Part shown: in pieces, positions 26,476 to 35,060 of the stretch
Numbering within the stretch: the stretch's first letter is position 1
Layout of the letters: every line of letters starts with the position of its first letter
Assembly (NCBI RefSeq): GCF_014695385.1
Contig: NZ_JACJOD010000006.1
Location: forward strand, 682,001 to 746,000
Source: Trichocoleus sp. FACHB-46
GTDB taxonomy: Bacteria; Cyanobacteriota; Cyanobacteriia; FACHB-46
Direction of reading: 5' to 3'
DNA: 64,000 bases
The notes under the pieces: model-generated
Seen by the model: only the letters and a program-made list of their open reading frames with translations
Databases searched by the model: none
Told to the model about the DNA's origin: nothing
Program-made: the position numbers and the translations under genes

Positions 26476-28743
26476 GTGGCTGCTGACTCAGTTTGGATCG
26501 TGGGGCCAACCCGTAGCGGTAAAACGACTTACTTGGTGAATCAGTTCAAGGCTTGGGTGCAAGCGGGGCTAGGAGAAAATCGCGATCGCCCACCCGTCCC
26601 CATGAAAGAAGGGCGACCCGTTTCAGAACGATTGCAGCAACTGATGGTAGAGCGATCGCAACGCTCCCAGATGCAGCAAACCGCTTCCGCAATTTTGGTT
26701 TTTGCCGCCACTGGGGACAACCGTTTAGAGTTGGTCGATCGCCTCACTTCGGTCACTCAGGGGGAATGCCCAATTCAGTCGGCCACGCCAATCGGTTTCT
26801 TTCAAGATGAAGTGTTGCTGTTTTGGCCGCTGTTGGTAGAGCAGTTGCAGCTGAAGGCGCAATTTCCGGTGCGGCTGCGACCCGAAAATGAGCAAGAATT
26901 GGCTACGAGATTGTGGCGATCGCAACTCACGCCTGAAGTGTTGCAACGCTCCGGTGTAGGTGAGTATCGGCTGGTGCGGCGACTGTTGGACTGGTTGCAA
27001 CTGGCTGCTCTGGCGGGTACTGCCACCGAGGATATTCCTGGCATTGTAGAAGTGGGGTTATCTGGGCAAGATTCGGCTTTGTTTGGGGAGTTGTTGTGTC
27101 AGTGGCGCAGTTGGTGCTTGGAGCGTGGCTTGCTCACCTACGGTTTGCTCTGCGAACTGTACTGGCGCTATCTTTTGCCCAACCCCACCTATCAGCAGCA
27201 CCTGAGTCGGCGTTATCAAGCAGTTCTAGCCGATGATGTGGATAATTACCCTGCGATCGCGCGGCAGTTGTTTGAATGCTTGCTGGATCACGGTGCGGTA
27301 GGCGCGTTTACCTACAACCCTAGTGGTGGCATTCGTTTGGGTTTGGGTGCTGATCCACAGCATTTAGGTGATTTGGCAACGCGGTGTCGAGTCATGGAGT
27401 TGTCTGCAAACGTCAATCCTGGCTTGGCGAATCAGGTGGGGTTGTCTGTCGTGGAAGTCGTCACCGATCCTTTATTTCTCACCCAGCTACCAGAGGCAGT
27501 GCAATCGCTACAAACGACTTCTCGCGCGCAGTTATTGCGGCAGACCGCTCAAGCGATCGTGGAAGCGGTGGAGTCAGGGCAAGCGCAACCCCACGAAATT
27601 GCCGTAATTGGCCCTGGTGTAGACGCGATCGCCCGTTATACCCTGCGAGAAATCCTGGGCAAACATGGCATCGCTGTCGAGTCGATTAATGACCAGCGGC
27701 CCCTAGCCAGTTCTGCAATGGTGCGAGCTTTACTGACGCTGCTCACGCTGGTCTACCCGAATTTAGGCCGCCTGATCAACCGAGATGCTGTTGCGGAAAT
27801 GCTAGTCGTCCTCAGCCAAACTCCCCACCCTGAAGGGCAAGATTCGGCATCTACCAACTCCAAAACGTCATCCCACCCTACGGGAACGCCAAAGGCGAAC
27901 ATCCTTCATCCATCCATCGACCCCGTCCGTGCTGGCCTCCTAGCCGATCACTGTTTTGAACCGCACCCGGATTCCCCCCGATTACTTCCTACTACCGAAT
28001 TTCCTCGTTGGGATCGCTTGGGTTATGAAGCAACTAAGGCTTATGACGAGATTGTGCAGTGGATCGAAACTCAGAAGTTACAGCAAGAACAACACTTAGT
28101 TCCAGGGGCGATCGCGATTCTGGACCGCGCCATGCAAAAGTTCTTGTGGAATGGTAGTCACCTGCCCTTCGACCAACTAGCGACTCTCCGAGAACTCATG
28201 GAGACCGCCCAGCATTATTGGGAAGTGGATGCGCGACTACGGCAAAGCGAGAATGCCGATACGCCCGCTTCTGTCACGGTTAGCAACTTTATTCAACTAT
28301 TGCGCGGTGGTACGATCACAGCCGACCCTTATCCGGTACGGACTGGGAGGACTGCCAATCAAGCAGTGACTTTGGCGACGATTTTTCAGTACTGCTCCAA
28401 CCGTTTATCTCATCGTTGGCAATTTTGGCTCGATGCAGGTTCACCGCGCTGGCTCACAGGCTCTGAAACTTTGTTTGGCGCACCTCTATTTTTGCGAAGC
28501 TGGTCGGGCACACCTTGGACAGAAGCCGATTCGATGGCCGCTTTAGAGCGACGGTTGCAACGGATTTTGCTGGACTTGTTGGGTCGAGCGGGCGATCGCG
28601 TGTTTCTCTGCCATAGCGACTTGGCAACCAACGGTCAGGAGCAAATCGGCACACTGCTGTCGTTGGTGAATGCTTCGGTGCCGATGGTGACAGAACCGAT
28701 GGCGACAGAGGATGCCCTTATGGCAAGTTCAACCAGCCCTTGA
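26476..28743 (+). CDS. P-loop recombinase / SF1-helicase-like protein
   Basis: The 755-aa protein starts with a P-loop, VGPTRSGKTTYL (about residues 9-20). A Walker-B-like AVLADDVDNYP lies near residue 252, and later segments (EIAVIGPGVDAIARYTLREIL and SSAMVRALLTLL) resemble the second RecA-like half of UvrD/AddB helicases. It is annotated in cyanobacteria as a 'recombinase family protein'. Classical helicase motifs beyond the P-loop are degenerate, so I would not claim helicase activity. The start is GTG at 26476. Its 3' end overlaps the convergent Ser/Thr kinase by 26 bp. Confidence 0.65.
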   Translation: MAADSVWIVGPTRSGKTTYLVNQFKAWVQAGLGENRDRPPVPMKEGRPVSERLQQLMVERSQRSQMQQTASAILVFAATGDNRLELVDRLTSVTQGECPIQSATPIGFFQDEVLLFWPLLVEQLQLKAQFPVRLRPENEQELATRLWRSQLTPEVLQRSGVGEYRLVRRLLDWLQLAALAGTATEDIPGIVEVGLSGQDSALFGELLCQWRSWCLERGLLTYGLLCELYWRYLLPNPTYQQHLSRRYQAVLADDVDNYPAIARQLFECLLDHGAVGAFTYNPSGGIRLGLGADPQHLGDLATRCRVMELSANVNPGLANQVGLSVVEVVTDPLFLTQLPEAVQSLQTTSRAQLLRQTAQAIVEAVESGQAQPHEIAVIGPGVDAIARYTLREILGKHGIAVESINDQRPLASSAMVRALLTLLTLVYPNLGRLINRDAVAEMLVVLSQTPHPEGQDSASTNSKTSSHPTGTPKANILHPSIDPVRAGLLADHCFEPHPDSPRLLPTTEFPRWDRLGYEATKAYDEIVQWIETQKLQQEQHLVPGAIAILDRAMQKFLWNGSHLPFDQLATLRELMETAQHYWEVDARLRQSENADTPASVTVSNFIQLLRGGTITADPYPVRTGRTANQAVTLATIFQYCSNRLSHRWQFWLDAGSPRWLTGSETLFGAPLFLRSWSGTPWTEADSMAALERRLQRILLDLLGRAGDRVFLCHSDLATNGQEQIGTLLSLVNASVPMVTEPMATEDALMASSTSP

Positions 28744-30064
28744 TTTCCTGCACCAACCACGAACACTCAGCTCGGCTCAAACCTTCACCAAAAGAATATT
28801 CACGCATCCCTGCCTGAATCGTGATTCTGCGGCGAACTTCTGATCCAGAGGAGATTTTAGACTCGGTGCTATCTTCAAACACATCTTCGATTTCGCCGAT
28901 ACCACCATCCGGTTTTTCCGGGATATAGCCCAGGATTTTTCTGTAAATGACGAAGCAGTGTTTGTCGAAGTAAACGCGGGTTGGGCAAGCGGACGTATAA
29001 GTCAAAAACGAGACTGTGAGCGACAGAATTAGGTAGCCAAACGCCCAGTCCCAATAGCCTCGGCTTAGCGCAATCAGAAATGAACAGACAAAAAAGAACA
29101 AACCTAATGACAAGAAGGGCAATGTAAGCCCTGTCCCTCTCGCAGGAATCTCGATTTGCATCTCAGTTTCGGCTTGCCTTAGCTTGACCTGAGTTCCCTC
29201 TGGCGCTTTTGCTAGAGGAGCAGTCGGATGCTGGCGCGATCGCTCCTTCGCTCCTTGCAACCCAGATTCCAGCGCAGCCAAAGCTTCACGAGCGGTACTG
29301 AAACGGTTGTCGGGAGCAGGCTCCGTTAAGCGGTCAATCCAGTCGAGCAGATGAGGATTGAGACTAACGCGATCGCGCCATTCCAACCGCAAATCTTTCT
29401 GGGGTAAATCGGCGGGAGCAACGCCTGTGACTAAGTGAATCAAAGTGGCTCCCAAGGCATAAAGATCGGAAGCAGGAACTGCACGACCCCCAAACTGCTC
29501 TAGAGGCGTGTAACCGTAAGTTCCCACCACGGTAAACGTAGAGCCTTCCGTCGCCGCTCGATCTTGCACCGCCCCAAAATCTACTAGATAAATCTCACCA
29601 TCATCGCCCCAAATAATATTGCTGGGCTTGATGTCTCGGTGCAGCACCGGAGGGCTAAGTTCGTGCAGGTAAATCAACGTTTCCAAAATTGCTGTGGCAA
29701 TATCGCGAATTTCTAACTCGGTAAACTTCTCACCTTGCACCAACAACTCTTTAAGAGATGCGCCAGGAATATACTCCTCTACCAGGCCAAACCACAGCGG
29801 CTTCTCCTCCAGACAAAAGTAATCGTAGTACTGAGGAATGCGGGCATGGTCTAACTGTTTGAGGACTTGGGCTTCCCGCTCAAACAGCCTCACATGCTCC
29901 CATTGGGTACTCCCTTCAACTGTAAGTAGTTTGATAATGACCTGGTTGGCAGCATCCTCGGGCTCTGCTAAGTCATCTGCTAACCAAGTCTGCCGTACAG
30001 GATGATCGTTGAATTGGACTTGGAGTTGATAGCGATCGCAAATCACCTGTCCTGGCTCAAGCAT
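28718..30064 (-). CDS. Serine/threonine protein kinase with C-terminal membrane hairpin (copy A)
   Basis: The kinase domain (about residues 1-280) has the invariant Lys in VIIKLL, HRDIKPSNIIWGDD, VDFGAVQ and the APE-region segment YGYTPLEQFGGR. The glycine-rich loop is weak. Two hydrophobic helices (about 325-370) follow, then a beta-rich cytosolic domain ending in LSRAECSWLVQEIKGWL. It is 448 aa. I start at ATG 30064, because the paralogue at 30832-32235 begins with the same ML..QV...RYQL; the longer frame starts at GTG. It is divergent from the VWA gene with 118 bp between starts. Confidence 0.9.
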   Translation of the reverse strand: MLEPGQVICDRYQLQVQFNDHPVRQTWLADDLAEPEDAANQVIIKLLTVEGSTQWEHVRLFEREAQVLKQLDHARIPQYYDYFCLEEKPLWFGLVEEYIPGASLKELLVQGEKFTELEIRDIATAILETLIYLHELSPPVLHRDIKPSNIIWGDDGEIYLVDFGAVQDRAATEGSTFTVVGTYGYTPLEQFGGRAVPASDLYALGATLIHLVTGVAPADLPQKDLRLEWRDRVSLNPHLLDWIDRLTEPAPDNRFSTAREALAALESGLQGAKERSRQHPTAPLAKAPEGTQVKLRQAETEMQIEIPARGTGLTLPFLSLGLFFFVCSFLIALSRGYWDWAFGYLILSLTVSFLTYTSACPTRVYFDKHCFVIYRKILGYIPEKPDGGIGEIEDVFEDSTESKISSGSEVRRRITIQAGMREYSFGEGLSRAECSWLVQEIKGWLNLP

Positions 30065-30182
30065 CCTCTTCGAGTACCTGTTGGTTTTCTTCCACTGTGC
30101 CACCTGTTCTTAAGGAATTGCAAATTCTGGTGTGTTTCTCTAGCTAGCCTTACTAGGATGAACAAAAATCCTCTACAGATCT

Positions 30183-30782
30183 ATGAAAGACCGCGACTAC
30201 ACACTCATCATCGATAAGAGCGGTAGCATGTCTACTCCAGACCAACGGGGCGGGCGAACCCGGTGGGCAGAAGTCCAAGAATCTACCCTGGCACTAGCGA
30301 GAAAGTGTGAGCAATTTGATCCAGATGGCATCACCGTTTATCTGTTCTCCAGCCGTTTCAAGCGTTACGACAACGTCACCTCGGCAAAGGTTGATCAGTT
30401 GTTTCTAGAGAACGATCCGTCTGGTACAACCAATCTTGCTTCTGTGTTGCACGATGCCACCAACAGCTATCTCCAACGCAAGCAGGCCAAACAGACAAAG
30501 CAGGGAGAGACGATTTTGGTGATTACCGACGGTGAACCAGACGATCGCCGAGCGGTAATGGAAGTGATTGTGAACGCCTCACGTCAGCTTGATCGAGACG
30601 AAGAATTAGCGATTTCCTTCATCCAGGTGGGCAATGACTCCCAAGCTAGTAAATTTCTCAAATCCTTAGACAATCAAATGCAAGATATTGGGGCAAAATT
30701 TGACATTTGCGACACGATTACATTTGATGACATGGCAGATATGAGCCTTGCCGAAGTGCTGACGAACGCCATCCACGATTAA
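30183..30782 (+). CDS. Von Willebrand factor A (VWA) domain protein, TerY-like
   Basis: The entire 199-aa protein is a VWA domain with an intact metal-ion-dependent adhesion site. It has DKSGSMS (DxSxS) near residue 11, the Thr in SGTTNLASVL, and the Asp in VITDGEPDD. No signal peptide or membrane helix is visible, so it should be cytosolic. Stand-alone cytosolic VWA proteins of this kind (TerY type) often work with Ser/Thr kinases and PP2C phosphatases. Here it is flanked on both sides by paralogous kinases, one divergent and one convergent, which supports a shared signalling role. Confidence 0.88.
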   Translation: MKDRDYTLIIDKSGSMSTPDQRGGRTRWAEVQESTLALARKCEQFDPDGITVYLFSSRFKRYDNVTSAKVDQLFLENDPSGTTNLASVLHDATNSYLQRKQAKQTKQGETILVITDGEPDDRRAVMEVIVNASRQLDRDEELAISFIQVGNDSQASKFLKSLDNQMQDIGAKFDICDTITFDDMADMSLAEVLTNAIHD

Positions 30783-30791
30783 GCAACCTAG

Positions 30792-30835
30792 GTGAGCTGC
30801 ACCGGAAGCTTCAACTTTAGCGAAATGCAGCTCAC
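30792..30835. terminator. Hairpin between convergent VWA and kinase genes
   Basis: A perfect 10-bp inverted repeat, GTGAGCTGCA at 30792-30801 and TGCAGCTCAC at 30826-30835, with a 24-nt loop. The right arm covers the stop codon of kinase copy B. There is no strong T-run, so termination is likely but not certain. Confidence 0.5.
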
Positions 30836-32235
30836 TGACGCTCCAAGGCCAACCAGCTCCTAATTTCCTGGGCAATCCAAAGACACTCCATCGCACTTAA
30901 ACCAAGCCCAAAAGAATAGCACTGAGTCGATGTCTGGATGGTAATTATTTCCTTCCCTACTCTGTCATCCCTTGCAACTTGTACGCTTTGGAACACGTCT
31001 AGAATGTCTTTAGAAGAGCCTTGACGTTGCCCAATACAGTCATTTAACACAAATATCTGAACCGAAAATTGGTTTTGGTTAATTACAATGCGCTGGTGAG
31101 TGTACACCCTTATTAGGTAAAAACAGAAGAATGCAGCATAAACAAAACTAATAGAGACAGCAAAAAAACTAAAGCCAATAGAGGCAGGAAAAAAACTAGA
31201 ACCAAAGACAGCCAACAAAGAAACTAGACTGAAACCTATAAAAATGATTGCGAAATCTTGAGCTTCCGCTCTTGGAGCTTTCCAAAAAGGTTGTTTCTTT
31301 GGAGGAATTGTAATCACAAGTTCATGTCTAGACCTCTGAACCTTTACACGAGTCCCTACAGGTGGATGGCTCTTCGAGTTCGCTATGTGGCTTAGAGTGC
31401 TTGAATGGCTCTTCAAGTTCGCTGTGTGGGTTAGAGTGCCTGATTCGAGAGCCTCTAGTGCTTGTTGGGCTTGACTAAAGCGCCGCTTGAGAGATGGTTC
31501 TACTAGTTTTTCAATCCAACTGACTAAATGAGAACTAGCGTTGGTGCGATCGCGGAACTCAATTGTCAGATCAGACTGAGGTAAATCCGCAGGAGCCACG
31601 CTAGTTAACAAATGAACTAAAGTTGCACCTAAGGCGTATAAGTCGGAAGCAGGGACAGTACGACCACCAAACTGCTCCATTGGGGCATAGCCATAGGTGC
31701 CCACAACAGTAAATGTTGCCCCCTCCGCTGCGGCTCGATCTTGCACCGCGCCAAAGTCTACTAAATAAATGTTTTGATCTTCGCCCCAAATTAAGTTGCT
31801 GGGCTTGATGTCGCGATGCAGAACCGGGGGATTGAGTTTGTGCAGGTGAATCAGAATTTGTAAAACTGAAACCGCGATTTTACGAACTTCGGTCTCGGTA
31901 AATTTTTTGCCTTGCGTTAAGAGATCCTTGAGCGAGCCACCCGGAATGTAGCTCTGAACCAACCCAAACCAAAGCGTGCGATCGTCAATGGAAAAAGAAT
32001 CTCGGTACTTGGGGATGCGGGGGTGATTGAGTTGCTTGAGGACTTGGGCTTCGCGTTCAAACAGCTTCAAGTCATCCCACTGCATATCCCCGCCGAAGGT
32101 GAGGAGCTTGATAATCACAGGCTCTGGAGGCGCTACTTGTAAATCTTCAGCCAGCCAGGTTTGCCGTCCTGCGTTCTGCCTTAGTTTTTGTTTGAGTTGG
32201 TAGCGCTCCTGAAGCACTTGGTCTGCTTGCAACAT
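30832..32235 (-). CDS. Serine/threonine protein kinase with C-terminal membrane hairpin (copy B)
   Basis: This is a close paralogue of copy A (28718-30064), with the same domain order. The kinase domain shows VIIKLL, LHRDIKPSNLIWGED, LVDFGAVQDRAA and YGYAPMEQFGGRTVPASD. Around residues 275-310 is a short Ser/His-rich duplication (THTANLKSHSSTLSHIANSK), then two membrane helices, then a C-terminal domain ending LSAMECLWIAQEIRSWL. It is 467 aa with an ATG start. It is convergent with the VWA gene 50 bp away. The duplication on both sides of VWA suggests local gene duplication. Confidence 0.9.
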   Translation of the reverse strand: MLQADQVLQERYQLKQKLRQNAGRQTWLAEDLQVAPPEPVIIKLLTFGGDMQWDDLKLFEREAQVLKQLNHPRIPKYRDSFSIDDRTLWFGLVQSYIPGGSLKDLLTQGKKFTETEVRKIAVSVLQILIHLHKLNPPVLHRDIKPSNLIWGEDQNIYLVDFGAVQDRAAAEGATFTVVGTYGYAPMEQFGGRTVPASDLYALGATLVHLLTSVAPADLPQSDLTIEFRDRTNASSHLVSWIEKLVEPSLKRRFSQAQQALEALESGTLTHTANLKSHSSTLSHIANSKSHPPVGTRVKVQRSRHELVITIPPKKQPFWKAPRAEAQDFAIIFIGFSLVSLLAVFGSSFFPASIGFSFFAVSISFVYAAFFCFYLIRVYTHQRIVINQNQFSVQIFVLNDCIGQRQGSSKDILDVFQSVQVARDDRVGKEIITIQTSTQCYSFGLGLSAMECLWIAQEIRSWLALERQ

Positions 32236-32317
32236 CTGACGGCGACTGTACTTGAGAAATTAGCATTTCCAATCTAGCCGTAGATTTGCTGAGTCCCTGA
32301 AATGTGAAGGTTTCGTA

Positions 32318-33067
32318 CTAGCCAGCAGTTAAGGTGGTCTCAAACAGGCGCAATACCTTCTGCCAAGCGTCTTGGGCAGCATCTGAGTTGTAGCTGGCTC
32401 GCTGATCGCAGAAGAAGCCGTGTTCAGCTTCAGGGTAACGGAAGACTTGATGCGGAATTTGATGCAACTTGAGGGCGGCTTCGATCTTTTGCACTTGCTC
32501 TGGAGGAATGCTGGCATCTTGATCGCCAAAGAAGGCATACAGGCTACCTTGAATTTCGCCAGTGCGACTGACTGTGGCTAAGCCGCCGCCCGGAGTCATG
32601 GTCGCGATCCCCGCGCCGTAGAAAGAAGCAGTCGCTTTGATGTCGGGTAAAGTTGCTGCTAGGTAAGCTACATGACCGCCGAAGCAGAAACCAATACAAC
32701 CAATGCGATCGCCCGCTACATTGGGCAAGTTTTTCAGATAGTTAATCGCAGCTTGAATATCTCCTAAAAGCTCACTGGCTTTGGTTTTGTCTTTGTACTC
32801 TCTTCCCACTTGAATGTCTTCTGGCTGGTATCCAGTTTCAAATCCCGGCACTTGGCGTTGGTACAAAGCAGGGGCGATCGCGACATATCCTTGTTTTGCG
32901 ATTCGCTCAGTCACGTCCCGAATATGCGAGTTGATGCCAAAAATCTCTTGCAGCACCACAACGCCAGGAAATGTCCCTGCGGCGCTAGGCTGGGCTAAAT
33001 AAGCTGCGATCTCTAGACCTCCGCTAGAAACCTGAATCTGTTGAGTTTGAATTGCTTGGTCTGCCAT
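32318..33067 (-). CDS. Dienelactone hydrolase family protein
   Basis: Dienelactone hydrolases are alpha/beta hydrolases with a Cys-Asp-His triad. Here the nucleophile is Cys in IGFCFGGHVAYL, the Asp lies in FFGDQDASIPPE and the His in EAEHGFFCD. The N-terminal half has VVVLQEIFGINSHIRDVTER, typical of the family. Real substrates of cyanobacterial members are unknown. I start at ATG 33067 (249 aa), because the extra 11 residues from TTG 33100 are not conserved-looking. The start codon is part of a CATATG palindrome. Confidence 0.92.
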   Translation of the reverse strand: MADQAIQTQQIQVSSGGLEIAAYLAQPSAAGTFPGVVVLQEIFGINSHIRDVTERIAKQGYVAIAPALYQRQVPGFETGYQPEDIQVGREYKDKTKASELLGDIQAAINYLKNLPNVAGDRIGCIGFCFGGHVAYLAATLPDIKATASFYGAGIATMTPGGGLATVSRTGEIQGSLYAFFGDQDASIPPEQVQKIEAALKLHQIPHQVFRYPEAEHGFFCDQRASYNSDAAQDAWQKVLRLFETTLTAG

Positions 33068-33350
33068 ATGCCGTTCAAGTTGAGTGAAGTCGCCCTTCAA
33101 ATTCTAGAGGAAGAAATTTATTTGGCTGAACTCAGCCTAGAAATCTGTGACGATGACAAGCTCATACCATCAGGTGAACCAATATAAGGAAGCGCTGAGG
33201 GGCGATCGCAGTCCATACTGGAATGGTTTTGTCAGCACTGGCAAGCAAAACACTTTTTTTCTGAAAATTACGAGCTAGGGCTTGATAAGCTTCGATCATC
33301 ACTAGCTGTAGACCATCAATTCCTGTATCGGGGCCGCTGGAGGCATTGGC

Positions 33351-34334
33351 ATGATCCAATTTCATATTCAACCGGATAGTGAAATTCCGGCGTCTACCCA
33401 ACTCTTCAATCAAATTCGCTTCGCGATCGCCTCGCGGCAGTTTCCCCCAGGGCATCGTTTGCCGAGTACCCGTCAGCTCGCTATGCAGACTGGATTGCAT
33501 CGCAACACGATCAGTAAGGTCTATCGCCAACTGGAAGAAGCGGGATTTGTGGAGTCTATTGCTGGCTCTGGCATTTATGTGCGGATTCAAGGAGATGAAG
33601 GCTCGTCCAAACAGCGATCGCCCCTGCTAGAGCAATATCCTCAAGCCCACAAGCTGATTCGGCAAAGTTTGGATGAGCTGCTGAAGCAAGGTAGTTCTTT
33701 GAATGAGGCGCGAGAGCTGTTTTTGGCGGAAGTAGATTGGCGGCTGCGGTGTAGCGCCCGCGTTTTAGTCACGGCTCCGACTCAAGATATTGGGGCAGGA
33801 GAACTGATGGTGCGCCAACTAGAGCAAGAGCTGCAAATGCCAGTGCAATTAGTCCCGATGGAGGAACTGGAGCGGACGCTGGCTCAAACTCGCTCTGGAA
33901 CGGTCGTGACTAGTCGCTACTTTATTGGCGAAGCAGAGGCGATCGCAGGCCCTAAATCGGTGCGGGTGATCCCTGTAGATATCTACGACTACGCCCAAGA
34001 AATTCAAGTCATTCAGAAGCTCTCGAAGGATAGTTGCCTCGGCTTAATTAGTCTCAGTTCGGGCATTATCCGCGCCGCTGAAGTCATTATTCACAGTTTG
34101 CGAGGAGATGATGTGCTAGTCATGACTTCGCAACTCGAAGACACTTATAAGCTCAATGCGATCGTGCGGAGTGCCCAAATTATCATCAGTGACCAAGCCA
34201 GTTTTTCGATCGTGAAGGCGACAGTTGCGGCAGCGAGAGAGGATATTATTCGGCCTCCTCAAGTGATCTGTTGTGAAAACTACATCAATACCAAGTCAAT
34301 TAACTTACTCAAGCGAGAATTGGGCTTGGAATAG
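33351..34334 (+). CDS. GntR-family transcriptional regulator with an unusual C-terminal domain
   Basis: The N-terminal GntR winged helix is clear: ASTQLFNQIRFAIASRQFPP, then HRLPSTRQLAMQTGLHRNTI and VYRQLEEAGFVES. The remaining 240 or so residues are not the FadR, HutC or aminotransferase (MocR) domains I know. They contain alternating alpha/beta segments (VLVTAPTQDIGAGEL, GTVVTSRYFIGEAEAIAG, CLGLISLSSGIIRAAEVI, AQIIISDQASFSIV) that could form a periplasmic-binding-protein-like ligand pocket. It is 327 aa. The ATG has GGAGG 8 nt upstream. It is divergent from the dienelactone hydrolase and followed by a small membrane protein gene. Confidence 0.85.
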   Translation: MIQFHIQPDSEIPASTQLFNQIRFAIASRQFPPGHRLPSTRQLAMQTGLHRNTISKVYRQLEEAGFVESIAGSGIYVRIQGDEGSSKQRSPLLEQYPQAHKLIRQSLDELLKQGSSLNEARELFLAEVDWRLRCSARVLVTAPTQDIGAGELMVRQLEQELQMPVQLVPMEELERTLAQTRSGTVVTSRYFIGEAEAIAGPKSVRVIPVDIYDYAQEIQVIQKLSKDSCLGLISLSSGIIRAAEVIIHSLRGDDVLVMTSQLEDTYKLNAIVRSAQIIISDQASFSIVKATVAAAREDIIRPPQVICCENYINTKSINLLKRELGLE

Positions 34335-34421
34335 TTCATCTTAAAAATTTGTTGGTATTTCTAGCTTGAGAGGGAAGATATTTTTTAATACCAATCAGGG
34401 TGATCGCAGGTTAAATCGCAA

Positions 34422-34466
34422 AAAGTGACTGCTTATGTAACGTCAAAGTGACTGCTTTGTAACGAC
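34422..34466 (+). repeat. Tandem direct repeat upstream of a small membrane protein gene
   Basis: Two adjacent copies of a 22-23-nt unit: 34422-34444 (AAAGTGACTGCTTATGTAACG plus TC) and 34445-34466 (AAAGTGACTGCTTTGTAACG plus AC). They differ by one inserted base and one substitution. They lie about 95 bp before the ATG of the next gene and have the form of a tandem regulator-binding site. Confidence 0.75.
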
Positions 34467-34558
34467 ATATTGCATCCTTTGTCGAAAGATTGAGAAGTTG
34501 TCCAAAAATTGAACCACGAATTAACTTAAGAATTTAAAGGAACACCTAGAGAGACACC

Positions 34559-34870
34559 ATGAATAACATACAGAAATATCGTTTTATCTGTACTCTGACC
34601 TTTGGGGATATTTATGGTCAAATTATTGTTTGGTTGATTGTAATTTTCTTAAGTTTGGCCGCAGCTCTGGCTTTGATGGGAGCAAGTCGTCCCGTTTATG
34701 CCTTAGCAACGGTAGGTTTAATCCTGGTGTTGTCGTTGCCATTTTTGCTATTTGCTTTCGTCACTACGCTGTTTAATCACATTGAAGTCACGGCTACAGA
34801 TGCAGCAACCAAACCAGAAACAGCTCCCAACAACATCCCAGCGCAGAGACCCGCTCAGGCTGCTAGCTAA
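34559..34870 (+). CDS. Small membrane protein of unknown function
   Basis: The product is 103 aa with two transmembrane helices (about residues 22-45 and 53-78), joined by a short turn containing GASRPVY, and a polar Ala/Thr/Pro-rich C-terminal tail. It starts with ATG and is preceded by GAGAG. Tandem repeats 95 bp upstream and a terminator just downstream make it a stand-alone, regulated gene. I do not recognise a family. Confidence 0.65.
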   Translation: MNNIQKYRFICTLTFGDIYGQIIVWLIVIFLSLAAALALMGASRPVYALATVGLILVLSLPFLLFAFVTTLFNHIEVTATDAATKPETAPNNIPAQRPAQAAS

Positions 34871-34907
34871 GCCGCCCTTCTTAGAAACTCTTTAGAAAGT
34901 TTGTGTC

Positions 34908-34941
34908 AGCATCACGCTTCTCAGTAGAGAGGTGTGATGCT
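34908..34941 (+). terminator. Hairpin terminator after the small membrane protein gene
   Basis: AGCATCAC at 34908-34915 pairs perfectly with GTGATGCT at 34934-34941 and is followed by a T-rich stretch (TTGTTGTG). It lies 38 bp after the stop codon. Confidence 0.6.
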
Positions 34942-35060
34942 TTGTTGTGTCTACCTAGCAGCTCTCAATCAAAGATTTCTAAAGAAGTTCTCACCTGCTG
35001 GCTAGGAAACTTTGAGTTGCGTCACCATAGTAGAACAAGCGTTTTCCAGCTGGTTCGAGC

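Noticed and set aside
30183-32235. TerY-type tellurite-resistance triad
   Set aside because: The VWA is TerY-like, but no PP2C phosphatase or tellurite gene is present, so the tellurite label is not supported.
33068-33187. 39-aa forward ORF starting at the CATATG shared with the dienelactone hydrolase start
   Set aside because: Clean but very short, no ribosome site and no recognisable motif; the shared CATATG is a chance palindrome.
33162-33590. 142-aa reverse ORF overlapping the GntR winged-helix region
   Set aside because: It runs antisense through the clearly coding GntR N-terminus, which explains its open frame.
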